From: Neoscytalidium dimidiatum
Lineage: Eukaryota; Ascomycota; Dothideomycetes; Botryosphaeriales; Botryosphaeriaceae
Reading direction: 5' to 3'
DNA length: 64,000 nt
Assembly: GCA_037367355.1 (NCBI GenBank)
Contig: CM074705.1
Span: 1,922,001 to 1,986,000, forward strand
Notes under the pieces: model-generated
What the model saw: only the letters and a program-made list of their open reading frames with translations
Told to the model about the DNA's origin: nothing
Database searches by the model: none
In this document: positions 23,504 to 34,700 of the stretch, in pieces
Numbering within the stretch: position 1 is the first letter of the stretch
Layout of the letters: each line of letters starts with the position of its first letter
Program-made: the position numbers and the translations under genes

Positions 23504-24929
23504 CTACTTTCTCCGTTTCATGACCTTCGTGCACATCTCAACGAGGCCGTCCTTTGCCTCGCTATTTGGGAAACCATTGATTGCCTGAATAGCGTTGTCG
23601 ACGTACTGCTGCGCCAGAGCACGAGTCTGGTCAAGTCCGCTGCTACGTGCGACAATTTCTCTCGCCTATGATAAAGATCGATCAGCCTTCATTCTATTCG
23701 ATGACGCTGGGACCTCTTCGACATACCTTCTGCACGTCCCCTGACTTCGAGAACTTCCTTCCTACTAGGGCGCCTAATTCCGCATTTCCCTTCCACGCGA
23801 ATAGCAACGGCGCCGTTGCCAACCCAAGCTCCAAGTCCGCGCCAGCCGGTTTGCCTAACTCGTCCGCACTGATAGTGTAATCTAGCATGTCATCCACTAG
23901 CTGGAAAGCCATGCCCAGATTCTTCCCGTACTGATATGCTGCCTCGACCACCTCTGGCGCGCTACCACCGAGAATCGCCGCGGCGCGACAGCTCTTGCTG
24001 ATCAAGCTGGCACTCTTCAGATACGTCTTCTGCAGGTAGTAGGTGACGGTGGCCTCGGTGAAAGTCGGGTTAGCCTCGTCCCGAGCCGTGTTCTTTAGCT
24101 GCATGAACTCGCCCTCGATCAGATTGGCGATCACGGTAGCTAGTAGCTCTGTCACCTCTGGGTCGCGCAGACGGGCGAGCGCCACCGACGCCCGCCCTAG
24201 CAGGAAGTCGCCCGCCAGCACCGTCATCTTATTGCCGAACTCAATGTTGGCCGACGCCGCGCCCCGCCGTGCCTCCGAACGGTCGATGACGTCGTCGTGT
24301 AACAGTGACGCCGTGTGGATGAGCTCCGTGATCTCGGCTAACCTGCGCTGTGACGGAAGAATGTCCGAGTCGTCGGGGCGATAGGTGCCGTCAATGGAGT
24401 TGGAAGAGGTGATGGGTGTGTGCTCGGGAGCATCCGGGTTCTCGTCGACGAGGATATTAGAGGGCGATATCGATCTGTCTACGTTCCGTACGGAAGGGCG
24501 GGTGGAGTTGGGGATCAATGCGGTTGCGCGCGACATGAGTAGGACAAGCATGGGGCGGACATATTTGCCCTCGGATTGGGTGTAGTATTTAGCAACAGTG
24601 TCGAGTGTCGGGTGGCCTGAACCGAGCAATTGGCGTATATTCTTGGTGAGAAATTTCATTTCTTTCGCGACACTGCGCAATGGATCGACGGAGATAGGCG
24701 CTGATGGGTCTGGCGCAGAGTTGTCGAAAATCTGTTGAGCGGCAGCCGCAGCGGCAGCCCAATTTGAGCCTTCTCGCCGCCTCGAGGGATGGAAGTATAG
24801 AGAGGCTCTGGGGACAGAAGACACGCCGGGAGGCGAGCGTAAGCATCTGGAGCAAAGAGATATCCGTGGACGGTGAGCGGCGAAGGCGCTCGAGGCCAGC
24901 GACGGGCCTCGTGATGCGCGGGCGGCCAT
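23504..24929 (-). CDS. COQ1: Hexaprenyl/polyprenyl diphosphate synthase (ubiquinone)
   Basis: Mitochondrial trans-prenyltransferase that builds the ubiquinone side chain from isopentenyl diphosphate. Exons are 24929-23727 and 23665-23504 around a 61-nt intron (gtatgt...atcatag); the product is 454 residues. The Arg/Ser/Ala-rich N-terminus is a typical mitochondrial presequence. Both aspartate-rich motifs are intact: HDDVIDRSEARRG (Asp212, 213, 216) and FQLVDDMLDY (Asp346, 347, 350). GKYVRPMLVL and the product-length region before the first motif are also present. An extra loop of about 45 polar residues (about 140-188) precedes the first motif, as in other fungal Coq1 proteins. I chose the ATG at 24929; the frame stays open upstream but has no other ATG before the divergent gene. 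Its start lies 249 bases from VMA12. Confidence 0.95.
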
Positions 24930-25178
24930 TGTTCGTGCTGGCGCAGAGCAGGAGAGGCGAATTGAGAGATATCGGCGGATGCTGGACCGGGAGGAGGTGG
25001 CCGCGGTCGCAGACACGAAGTGTTGCGGACTGAGAGCAAAACGATTACACGCGAGTGAGCCAACGACGGCGCCAGTCGGGAAAATCCAGCAGGGATCTTG
25101 CGCCGAGTTCAGAGCTCCAGCATACCCGCGCAGAGCCGCACGCAATCACCGCTCCACAACTGCAACAACCCCGCCGCC
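24930..25178. promoter_or_regulatory. Shared divergent promoter COQ1 / VMA12
   Basis: Only 249 bases separate the two start codons, so both core promoters and leaders share this GC-rich segment. I found no clear TATA box. Confidence 0.65.
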
Positions 25179-26074
25179 ATGGTCCTCCTCACCATGACCC
25201 CGCCAGTTGTGGCCGCCATCCGCCGCTATGAATCCCTCGCCGATGTCGCACAGCTGCGCACGCTGCAGCCTGACGGGCACCCGCAGCTCGACGACCCGGC
25301 GCCGGGGAGGCCCATCTCGCATGTCCAGATAATTGCCATTTCCGACTTTCTGAGGGCTCGTGCGGACCAGCGCATTGCTAGCGGCGATGAATCAGCCGCG
25401 GTGCCCTTTGCTCTCGACCATCTCCTGCGGGGCTCCCGACTATACACACCTCCGCTGCCGCCAAAGCCCGAACCTGTATGTCTTCGGCTTCCGGAGGCCT
25501 TTTCCCCGACTAACGCTCCCTGCAGAGTAACGAATACAAGGAGCTCATGGCTCGTCTCCGACGCGAAGAAGAAGCTCGTGCCTACGAACGTATGATCAGT
25601 CCACCCGTGCCCGCAGAGACATACGCCCAACGTTTTGCCCACACGAACGTCAATTTGTGCGCCATTGGCGGGGACAGTTTCGTCTGTAGGGACGAAGACG
25701 ACGATGTCACGTACGCAGATATTAACAGGCAGCTCGCACTCATCATCAACGTACTGGTTTCCATCATTGCGTGTAGCGTTGCCATATGGATTGCTGCTAG
25801 ATACTGGAGTACTCCGGCGCGTTTGGCTCTAAGCATGACGGGAAGCGGTGTGGTAGCCATTGCTGAAGTTGGCATTTACATGGGGTATCTGAGGAGGATA
25901 AAGGAGGCTAAGACCGAAGAAAAGAAGAAGCCTGAGATCAAGGAGATAGCTGAAACTTGGGTGATTGAGGGTGGTGATGCAAAGAAGAGCCTAGCCGTTC
26001 AGAGGACGACGCTGGACAGGAGTGCAACCGACGCAGTAAGACAGCGAAAAAAGAAAGCAATATTAATGAACTAA
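25179..26074 (+). CDS. VMA12: V-ATPase assembly factor Vma12/Vph2
   Basis: ER membrane factor that, with Vma21 and Vma22, assembles the Vo sector of the vacuolar proton pump. Exons are 25179-25475 and 25526-26074 around a 50-nt intron (gtatgt, CTAAC branch, tgcag); the product is 281 residues. The soluble N-terminal half carries the family motif SNEYKELMARLRREEEARAY and a DVTYADINRQL segment just before the membrane. Two hydrophobic helices at about 169-189 and 200-221 are separated by a very short loop (YWSTP), as expected for this family. The C-terminal tail is highly basic and ends KKKAILMN. The start is the first ATG, 25179, with a second Met five codons later. Confidence 0.9.
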
Positions 26075-26461
26075 AGTTGTTGTCGATAGCCTGGCCGGAG
26101 GTGTATGAACGCGACTATACTGTAGAGGAAACAGCAAACCAGTACCATCAATCTGTCCACCTCGAGCATTTGCTTCTAATTGTTTTGGGCGCTTGGAAAC
26201 ACAAGCCAGTTGATCCTCGATAAGGTCTTCCCTCTTTGCTCACTTGCGATGATGAGCCCCTTCCCTCGGTGCGGGCCAAAGTGCAGCGTCTTTTGTTAGC
26301 TTGAGGCACGTCGTTGCTTGAGTTCGCCTCCATTTCATCGGCCCCACCTAGAAAAGGAATGTCGTAGCCAAGACTTTGTGCGCCCTCTCTCGCCTGTGAT
26401 CTTCGAGCAGAGGACGGATTCTCTGTATCTATATTCACATTTCGACAGCTTTGTCATCATG

Positions 26462-26491
26462 CCCCTTGACCTGTCCCCTTGACCTGTCCCC
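26462..26491 (+). repeat. 13-base direct repeat, two copies
   Basis: CCCCTTGACCTGT occurs twice in immediate tandem, followed by a partial third copy. Non-coding. Confidence 0.85.
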
Positions 26492-26654
26492 CTGTCTCTG
26501 GCATTGCAATCATAATTTCTTTTCCTCATCGTCCTTTCTGAACATTTATTGCGGTTGAAAGGTAGCTCACGCTTTCCGGTTACTAAAACGAGTCAAAGGA
26601 CCATGCGTCGCTTGCCTGCACTGATCCTGACGTACAACACGCCGAAAACGACAG

Positions 26655-27071
26655 CTATTGCACACTCTTGCTCGCGAACTCCTCGTCCTCGGCAATCGAA
26701 GGACAATAACTATCCGGCATCGTCAAGAGAGGTGTGTCCATTTGATGCAGCGCGATGTACAATTCGTTATTGGTGACACTCGCGCACATTACTCTTGACG
26801 AAGAAGAGCGCGTCGTCGGGGGACAGGTCCTCGCAAACGAAGAGTACGCGGGTGAGCTTATCCTGTTGCTAACGAGGCGCTGGGAGAAGATGATTTGACT
26901 GGCCTGCAATAGACTCAACATGGCTAGTCAGAGGATATGACTGAGGTGGGCTTCAGAGTCGGGAAAGACAGCCTCCAAGAGCGATTTGACGAATGTTTTG
27001 GACGTGCGGTCAAAGATGGACCAGGGAAGAGGAATACATAGCATAACCGGGGCGGCAATAAGATTGAGCAT
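26655..27071 (-). pseudogene. Possible degraded coding sequence
   Basis: Reading leftwards from the ATG at 27071, one frame gives a protein-like sequence (MLNLIAAPVMLCIPLPWSIF, then SKTFVKSLLEAVFPDSEAHL) and hits TGA at 26930-26928. The same frame then continues for about 20 protein-like codons (LSLLQASQIIFSQRLV). After that, a different frame looks more coding (DKLTRVLFVCEDLSPDDALF, VKSNVREC) before a TAA. One stop plus one frame change is what a young pseudogene shows; a spliced gene with unusual sites is the alternative. I do not recognise the family. It is not RIP-mutated, as CpA and TpG are common. Confidence 0.3.
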
Positions 27072-27540
27072 GATTGAATCTACCTTGCTCTTCTGATGAA
27101 TTTGAAAGGTTATGCTTGAGATTACGGGGTCTCAAGGGGTAGAGAGGAGAAAGTATCTCAAAGTGGCTGAAGTACAAATCTCTTGGAAGCGGTTCAAAAG
27201 TTGAGACCCCTGGAAATGATGCCCAGCTTGTTACCGAGGGGTGGTTTTTTTTTGAAGCATCATTACTAGCGTCCCTGCTTTTCGAGGTATGGAAAGCAGT
27301 GACCATGTGACGGTAGATCCCGCCGTGTGACTCTATGCATCCACGGTTCCTCTTGTGAAGCGTTGGATTATAGTATTCGATTAATCGTGCTTATGCACAA
27401 AGCGCCACCTATCCTGATAATGCAGTGCATGACATGCCGTCCATGCCCAGGGTATCATGACCAAACCTTACTCTCACTCCGTCAGGCTATCGCGCCCCAT
27501 TTTAGGAGGGATGAGAATGGAGGATCCTTCATGCCCTTAA

Positions 27541-28850
27541 TTAATCACCACCACCCTCATCTCTCCTTTCTTTCGCAGTCCACTCCACAGATAAAGCAGA
27601 AGCATCCACGGGTGGCATCAGACCCACTCCATTTTCCAGGGCCCATCTCCGTACCTTAGCCTTGTTTAGGACCGGGACCTGCTCGGAGCCAGTGCTGTTC
27701 TTTTTGCTGGTGTTTAGCCGATGTTCGAGGACCTTCATCTCCTTTAGTGTGGCAACAATGTCCTCAAGCAAGATATATGTCGCGTCGCTGATGTCGCGCA
27801 ATGTGACGTGGCGTTTTACTGGAACGGAGAGAATGTACCGTGCAATCGTGGCAGACCAGTACGCGGTGTAACCACGACGGCCAAGCTCCGACAGAGCTGT
27901 CACTTGTCTTAGAATCAATTGATCTTTGGAGTGCAAAATAACAAAGCTGCGAAGGTCTGGAGGTGGAAACTCACGCTTTTCCGGGCCACCTATGCGGCCT
28001 TCTCTCCTGCTCAATTCGTAGCTTACACCCATGAGCATCTGGCCCAGTCCCTGTCTCTGCCATGGCGGAAAAACCAGGATACAGGCCAAATTATTATTAT
28101 CCCAGCTCATCTTCTCCTTACTGAAGAAGCCAATGACCTGGCGCGCACCTGTCGCCGGATTGGTGCTGACGAGGAGGTAGTAGAGAAAAGTCGTCACGTC
28201 GTAGAAGACTGACTTGGTATCAAGGAACAATTTTCCGAAAAGGGACAGGTTCTGTGAATAGAGCTAAAGCGTGTTAGAATTTGCCACGTGCTTGCTTGTG
28301 GTGAGGCCCTGAGCAAAGCGGGAGGTACCTTGTGCTCCTCACCATCGACTTCGTGGATCGAATAGCTATCTTTGGCATAGATTCTCGTGCCTGGAGGCGG
28401 TGCGTCCGTGAGACTGCAGACCTTCTGATACGTGTGTCAGTACGAGTCGCGCCTTACTGAGGCATGTTCGATACAGCTTACTGTATGGCCAAGGAAAGGT
28501 ATAAGCTCTTTCGAGTACTTGAAGCACCACTGGCACACGTATAGCCGCTCAACGCGGCGGCCGACAAGCTCTTCCGGGTAGAAAGATGGGTACCATGGCT
28601 TGACGAGTAGATCTCCCAGCACGACATTCAGCACATTCGGTTCCATGGCGGCGGGGCGCTGCTGTTGCTCCTGCGCCTGCTGCTGCGGTTGCTGGACTGG
28701 CGCACTCGTCGTGCTAGGCGTCGTCATGATCAAGGTGGGCGCCGAGGCTACGGCGGTGTCCGCGGCGGCGCTGGCAGCGACCGGGGCTGCGGTGCCAGAA
28801 GGTGCGCCATTGGGGCTCGGCGCGCGCTGTGAGGGTTTCTCGGGGCCCAT
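27541..28850 (-). CDS. MYST-family histone acetyltransferase (Sas2-like)
   Basis: Nuclear lysine acetyltransferase of the MYST family. Four exons, 28850-28482, 28424-28329, 28251-27975 and 27896-27541, give 365 residues; the introns are 57, 77 and 78 nt. A low-complexity Pro/Ala/Gln N-terminus is followed by KPWYPSFYPEEL and a C2HC zinc finger (CQWC, then H and C), split by intron 1. The catalytic core follows: PPPGTRIY, EVDGEEHK, LFLDTKSVFYDV, VIGFFSKEKMSWDNNNLACI, the acetyl-CoA loop QRQGLGQML, and GGPEKPLSELGRRGYTAYW, with the catalytic Glu in GPEKP. Intron 3 was recognised because reading through it would insert 26 residues into that last motif. There is no chromodomain, unlike Esa1, and no PHD finger, so Sas2 is the closest type, at moderate certainty. 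The start is the ATG at 28850; the frame is open further upstream without an ATG. Confidence 0.88.
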
Positions 28851-30739
28851 CTGAGGCGGTTGTGCAATCGAACTGCCGTTCACATGGTGAGTCGTGTTGG
28901 CGGCTGGGCAAGGCGTCTTGTTTCTCTGGTGTGAGGTCGCGCACGTCGCGCGCCTCGCCGCCAAGTTCGGTGGAACGCGTGCTTAGGCTGCCGCCCAGGC
29001 GAGTCCATCAGACTTCATCTCTTCGACGCCACGAACGCACAATAGTACATCACCACGCTAGCGATTCTCGGAAGCTCCATTTATCCCACCACTTTGGCTT
29101 TGGTTCTCTCAAATATTAATCACTATACATCGAGGTGGATCGTCTTCCATGGATGGGCCTTTTCTATGGCGCAATCTCTCTGCCCGGTTTTCGCACCCAG
29201 CATTATCCTCTCTTTCCCTTGACCTCTTCTCTCTATTGCTGCATTGCTGCCGTTTCCTTGTTTATCCGCCAGTGCGCAAACCCGATAATCATGCCAGAAG
29301 CTCGCTCGGTGCAACCTGGCACGTACTAAAACGACATTCGAAAGCTTGGCTTTGGCATTAATATCACCCAATCGATATCTAAACAATCAATTCCTTTGTG
29401 CCTGGACCGGAAAGTACCCTCGGAAATGACAGCCGTACAGAGATCGACGTCGAAGGAAGGTGTTTCTGGTAGACTAACTACATGGCGCTCAATATCACAC
29501 GTCATGGCGAGGTCTGGGCCGATCATTGTTGCTTCGGATGCTTTAGGTTAAGTGGGCGTCTTCCTCTTCAGAGTGAAGGGCATTGTGAAGAGAGAATTGC
29601 TCAACAGCAATATCATCGAGTCGCTGGACGTATGGGGATTTGGAGGACTAGGACGACATCACACTTGCGTGCGGAGGCGAGAGTATCGTATTCGCAATTT
29701 GCGAGCAGGAATTGGGCGTTTTCAGTCATTTAGAATTGATGTTTAGAGGGTGAGATGCTTTTTGAGCTAAGCCGCGAAGGTGCTGGCGCGAATTCCGCAC
29801 ATGTATTAAAGGTAAGGTGCCCGTCTAATTAACATCGCATCACACCCGCATTGACACGAAGCATGCCGTTCATGGGCCCTCTCAAAATCCATCTTTCATA
29901 TTAAGAGAGCATAGTCAGAGGGCATCTACTTTCGCAGAAATGCCCTCGGCGAATGACCGCTGCAAATGCGGATGTAGAGGTCATAGTATAAGGGCCCGAG
30001 TTTACAAGAGCGAGAGGGCGTCGTGTGCGTTTCTGTTCGAAAATGTCCTAGCAGTCGGAGTCTCGACATGCGCCGGATGTAAATGTAGCAGGAACTATGT
30101 CAAGTGAGAGAGCCATCGCGACGGAGATCTACGCGTGTAAGTCCCTGAGCCCTTGGCGTGATTGGCCGCACGTAACCACCCATACTTCAAAAGAGGGGGG
30201 AAAGAAGAGAAAAGACAAATGCATGTCAGAGCCAGATTAAACATTCCAGCGATTACTCGACGCTGACCTGCTCTGAATGACTCCATTCGATCTAGCCACA
30301 TTGTAACACTCACCGGCTGTGGCGGCTATATGGCACCTGCCCGAGGGCGAGGCGTAACCATGAGCCGGTGGGCTTCTTTTGTGGCGGGCATATATATGTG
30401 CGCTCGCGCGTAGGCGGTGCCACTACCTATTCGGGCGTTTGTGAACTGGACTGGGTGAACCACTCAGCCAAGTTCACATTTCCCACTGTTGTCTGGACGT
30501 GCTGGCGACCTGGCTTTTATAGGGCACAGCGGCGGGCCTACCCTCACCCCACCACTTGCAATGCAGGCTGCTTGCCATTCACCCGCAGAAATCCGAACAG
30601 AAAGTTGCAAATACCTGAATGTTTCTTTCGTACTATGTGATCGTTCGTCGAGGCTGGGGTATTTCCTATCCGTGATATACACCTATCCACACCGCCACGA
30701 AAACGCCAGACCTAACGTACGCAACTCCAGGCTCACCCG
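28851..30739. other. 1.9 kb intergenic region
   Basis: Upstream of the MYST gene and downstream of the BRCT gene. I saw short open frames only, none with family resemblance, and no repeats of note. Confidence 0.5.
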
Positions 30740-31738
30740 TTACGCTTTCCCCGCATTCGTGCCATCTCTAGACCTGAATATGCTGTAGACGCTGCCCTGC
30801 CCCGCAGGCGCAACTTTCAAATTGGAAAACCTTGCCTCTGGTAACCGCTTGCCTGACCGCACACTCTCCACCACCCACTCCACATCCACATACTTTACTC
30901 CTTTCACGCCGACGCGCGTAATTTCCTGCTGCAGCTTTCCGCTCGCAAGACCACCACCGGCTCCACCTTGCCCACTGCGACCAATGATAACGTGTGTCAC
31001 GGACTGGCGCCCGAGGACAATCGAAGTGCTGGCTCCGTGGCTGGCAAGCAGAATCTTCAGTTTGTGGTCCGAAATTGTCGGTGCTGTCGAACCGTTGATG
31101 TAGAAGCAAAGCCCACGGAAGACCTGCTTCCTTGGAGCTGCAAGTACATGCCCAGAAGCCACTACATTGGTCGTGTTCTCAGGACCACGGTGGCACCCCC
31201 CTGCAGACTCCCCTGTTGGAACCGCGGCCTTTGCCGTTCGGCCATCCCCGGCGAAGCTTGTCTCGTCAAGGCCCTTGCCACATATGACTTGGCCCGCGAC
31301 GCTGCCATCAATGTTCCTCTTCTTCGCCGTCCGTCCCATGGACTCCCAGATGGCCAGCTGCCGTTTGTCTCTTGGGCCGGATGCACCTCTTTCCCAGCCG
31401 CCGCTCGCTCTCCGGCCGTTCTTTCCAAAGTTCTCGCTTCCAGCCCCCACGGTATCTGCAACCCTGGCGCCACCGCCCGGGCCGCCGCCAAACTGCGCCG
31501 CAAGCTTAGCATTGCGGGACTGACGCCACGAAGTGCTGCCTGACAGACGATTTTCGGCGCGTTGGTGGCCAGTGGACGAAGAGTTCCAGGGGTCGAAGTG
31601 CTGACGCGTAGGTTCTGCAGGGCGGTCGGGGCGCGGGAAACCCTGGCTCTGAGACGGCAGCTTTGCTGGAGAAGCTGACAAGCGGGGTGGCAAGGGTTGC
31701 GCGGACGGCGGAGGAGATTCAGACGGATCGAACATCAT
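30740..31738 (-). CDS. BRCT-domain protein
   Basis: Probable DNA-damage or replication-associated protein; BRCT domains bind phosphopeptides or DNA. Single exon, 332 residues. The N-terminal 200 residues are disordered (Pro/Ser/Gly-rich) but contain fairly specific segments such as RQHFDPWNSSSTGHQRAE and SWRQSRNAKLAAQF. The BRCT domain begins at about residue 207 with QVFRGLCFYINGST, continues with THVIIG, and contains the conserved Trp in YVDVEWVVESVRSGKRL. The domain resembles the Rev1 BRCT, but there is no polymerase region and the protein stops about 35 residues after that Trp, so it is not Rev1. I chose the ATG at 31738 (MMFDPSESPPP); the frame is open upstream and a spliced 5' exon is possible. 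Confidence 0.78.
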   Translation of the reverse strand: MMFDPSESPPPSAQPLPPRLSASPAKLPSQSQGFPRPDRPAEPTRQHFDPWNSSSTGHQRAENRLSGSTSWRQSRNAKLAAQFGGGPGGGARVADTVGAGSENFGKNGRRASGGWERGASGPRDKRQLAIWESMGRTAKKRNIDGSVAGQVICGKGLDETSFAGDGRTAKAAVPTGESAGGCHRGPENTTNVVASGHVLAAPRKQVFRGLCFYINGSTAPTISDHKLKILLASHGASTSIVLGRQSVTHVIIGRSGQGGAGGGLASGKLQQEITRVGVKGVKYVDVEWVVESVRSGKRLPEARFSNLKVAPAGQGSVYSIFRSRDGTNAGKA

Positions 31739-34700
31739 ATGCTGCGTCGGCGTGTGGGGGTTGGCCAGATGTATGCTGGAGGCGGCAGCGGTCAGTCTGC
31801 GGGCATCCAGGAGGCCGTGGAAACAGTGGAGTTGTTGAATAGGCTCTGGATCAGGTAACTGAACGAAGCAAGCACGGCGTGTGCGAGGGGCGTAACGCGG
31901 GCGCGCGCAGGCACGTGGGCGACTATCAGCGATGACATCACCACGGCAACCGATCGGGAAAGCTGGGTGAAGGGGCCGCGCGGCGCAACTCAAAAAGAAC
32001 TCCAAGCTCTTATATCGCTCCTCTCCTGTCTGCGCCCCTTCTGCGCGGCCTCGGTTCCTCGCTGGCTTCCGTCGATAGGAGCTCTGCAGAGAGCTCTTTC
32101 ACGCCGAGGCACTTGCACAAGCGGCCAGCGCTTTGCGTGGGCAGCCCCGCCACACCCACCAATAGTGTCTACCTTAAGATTTTCCTCATTCATTGCGGAC
32201 GGACCAAAGGTTATTTGCATGTCTTCCCGGCCTCTTCGCCGATCTCAAAATGCATCCGTGACGGTTTGTGGTCGCTTCCGCGCAGGCAAGCGCCCTCACA
32301 GCTCCCTCCACGCGCGCGGGAGAACATTAGCCTGATAGCGAGCCACCTCACGCCTGACTGGATGGGGCCGTCCCAGCGTTACAGAGCATGCCTGCAGAAC
32401 GCCCGTCGTGCGCCGCCCGAGGCCGAAGTCTGCGGGAGAAAAAGAGTAATGTCTCCGTCCCAAACCCGCTGTTCCCGTCCAAGCAGGTCCTTGGTCTGGT
32501 TTGAGAACGAAGGAAAGCTGTCGCGCTGCTTGTCTCCTGCGAGACCGTCGTAGGAGGCAAAATCAGGCAGATCTTCCTCGGCTATGGCCGCTCATGTTTC
32601 TGCTGATCCCTTCGTCCGACGTTTTCCGCCATTGTCGACCGCCTTCGCCACGCCCTGTCCTGAATCCTTGCCGAGCGGATCCTTTTCCACCATGAAGACA
32701 TCGACAATCAAGAGCTTGGGCATGCGAGACAGTGTCTTGGACCGGGTCTCGCGCTCACCGGTCAGCGGGCCAGATGTTCACGCAATGCAGAGCGCTATGG
32801 GCGGTCCCGCGGCTTGCGGCCGAGAGATACTGCCTCTGCGCTGCCATCTCCTGCGTTCGCTGAAGCACCGCGTGCTCCGCTCGTCATGACTGCGGCCCCT
32901 CGACTGGTGCGGATCGCGGGATGAGCTCTGCATGCGTGAGGTCCCTCCCCTTGATGCGTTATCTGCCAAGCACCCGTACTTGTCGCGCGGCGATGGAGTC
33001 GGCTTGTTTCGTCGTGCTCTTTTGGCGATTGTGCACAGCGATCAGCTCCCATCACCTGAGAGCCGGGTCTCCACAGGCTTCGGCGAGCACTCCTGTCTCA
33101 GACGCAGGAGCATCACTACATAGGATGTACTATGTTCACAGCAGGATCGAGCGTCATGTCAGATTCGGAAGAGACGTGCAGAGATCTGGGCTCGCGTACA
33201 GTGCAAGTCATCCGTTCCAGTGGAGCTTGGGCTCGTCCATCATTTCGGAGTTGGCGATGTCTTGGACGGGCACCGAACAAAAGCTTTCCCTCCCGCCCCC
33301 GGGCACACGCGACGGGAAATATGGCGACCACACGGCCCCCCCATCACGAGACTGCAGGCGCCGAGTACTTGCTGCTGTCAGCTTCGCTCACAAAGAAGCA
33401 TTGCCGGGCCGTCTTATGTCCAGCGAGATCCGGCAGCCGCATAAACGAAATGCACCTATCACCGGACCACGCGTGCGCCCACCGGCGAGACGGCGCCTTG
33501 GCTCTGCAGACTCGGTGAAAGCAAAGTACAGCGCGACAGAGCAGAGCGCAAAGGCCGACGCAGTCGCAGGCGTGACCAGCCCATTCCGCCCACGTGCCGA
33601 CCCGCCCATGGCTGGGAGATTGCAGGTACCACGAGATGCCGTCGGCTTTAACGCATCATCTCGGAGTCCGGGAGCGGACCGGTGAGCAGCTCGTACAACA
33701 CAGCTCGACACAGGTTTAAGCGTGCATTGCAGGAAAGCACCTAAGCAAATAGTTCATGCACCCCAGATCCCGAGAGCAGCGGAACAGCGCAGACTCCGGA
33801 GATGCAGCAAGCGCCGGCAACAGCGGCCGTCTTAGTGTCATCACACCACCTCGCCTTAGCTCGTTACTCTCTTCTCCGGCTCGTTTCTATCGTACCCCGA
33901 TGATGCCATCCCTGCGAAGCGATCCGGACACTCAATGCCAGGGGCACTGCTGTTCATAGAAGCCGCGTCGTAGTTATTGCTACGCGTCCGTATGTCACCG
34001 CCACGAGCAGGCCCAAAACCTGGGTTTCAAATCGCCGGATTCTCACTGAGTTTCCACCAGCAACCGCACTGAGCGCGCGCAGGTCCTGCCTGAGCAAATG
34101 GCACCCGCCAATACCCCAATCATGACACCACTCTATGTACCGACGTAGCAAACCTGCAAAACGCGCTTTGACAAGCCCATCTCTCGCACCCCTCCGTTGC
34201 CCTCGCGCATCACGCCTACCTCCTCGGTTACTCCTCTCTCTCTTGCGCGCGCACGTCTCGCCCGACGCAACTATTCTTCTCGGCCTTCGTTACCATTTCT
34301 CTCCAAACCACTCCCCTCGGAGACCGCTACTCCGCCCTAGGCTCCGAGAGACGGACTGGGGGCAACATGTAGGTCGGCGACCGCTCCCCTCCAATCAATT
34401 CGCGGAACGGCGACTTCTAGAAACCTTCGACGGTTAAAATAACCTGCAAATGCTCGAGGCCCTATCATATCGGCCAATCCGCTAAGCAAAAGACACAAGG
34501 GTTGATTCCCAGCGTGCTGCGCCGCGCCGGCCGGACGTCCGCCGAACCCTGACTGGCTTTCCTTTTCCTGTTCTTTTCCCCAGGAAGTGGCTCGCTGCCC
34601 GGCCGACGGCCGCAGGAAAAGGTCTAGGCGGTTCGCGCGCCTGTTAACTTCCCGCTGCGTGCGCTTTTGTTCGGCATAATGCTTGCCGGGCTTCGCGTTA

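Larger units (their letters stand above)
26075..27540. other. Intergenic region containing a possible gene relic
   Basis: VMA12 and the MYST gene converge here. Besides two 13-base direct repeats (26462) and a possible degraded coding stretch on the minus strand (26655-27071), I see nothing I can assign. Confidence 0.5.

Noticed and set aside
32921..33685. 254-codon plus-strand frame
   Set aside because: No recognisable motif, mixed composition, and competing frames on the other strand; treated as chance.
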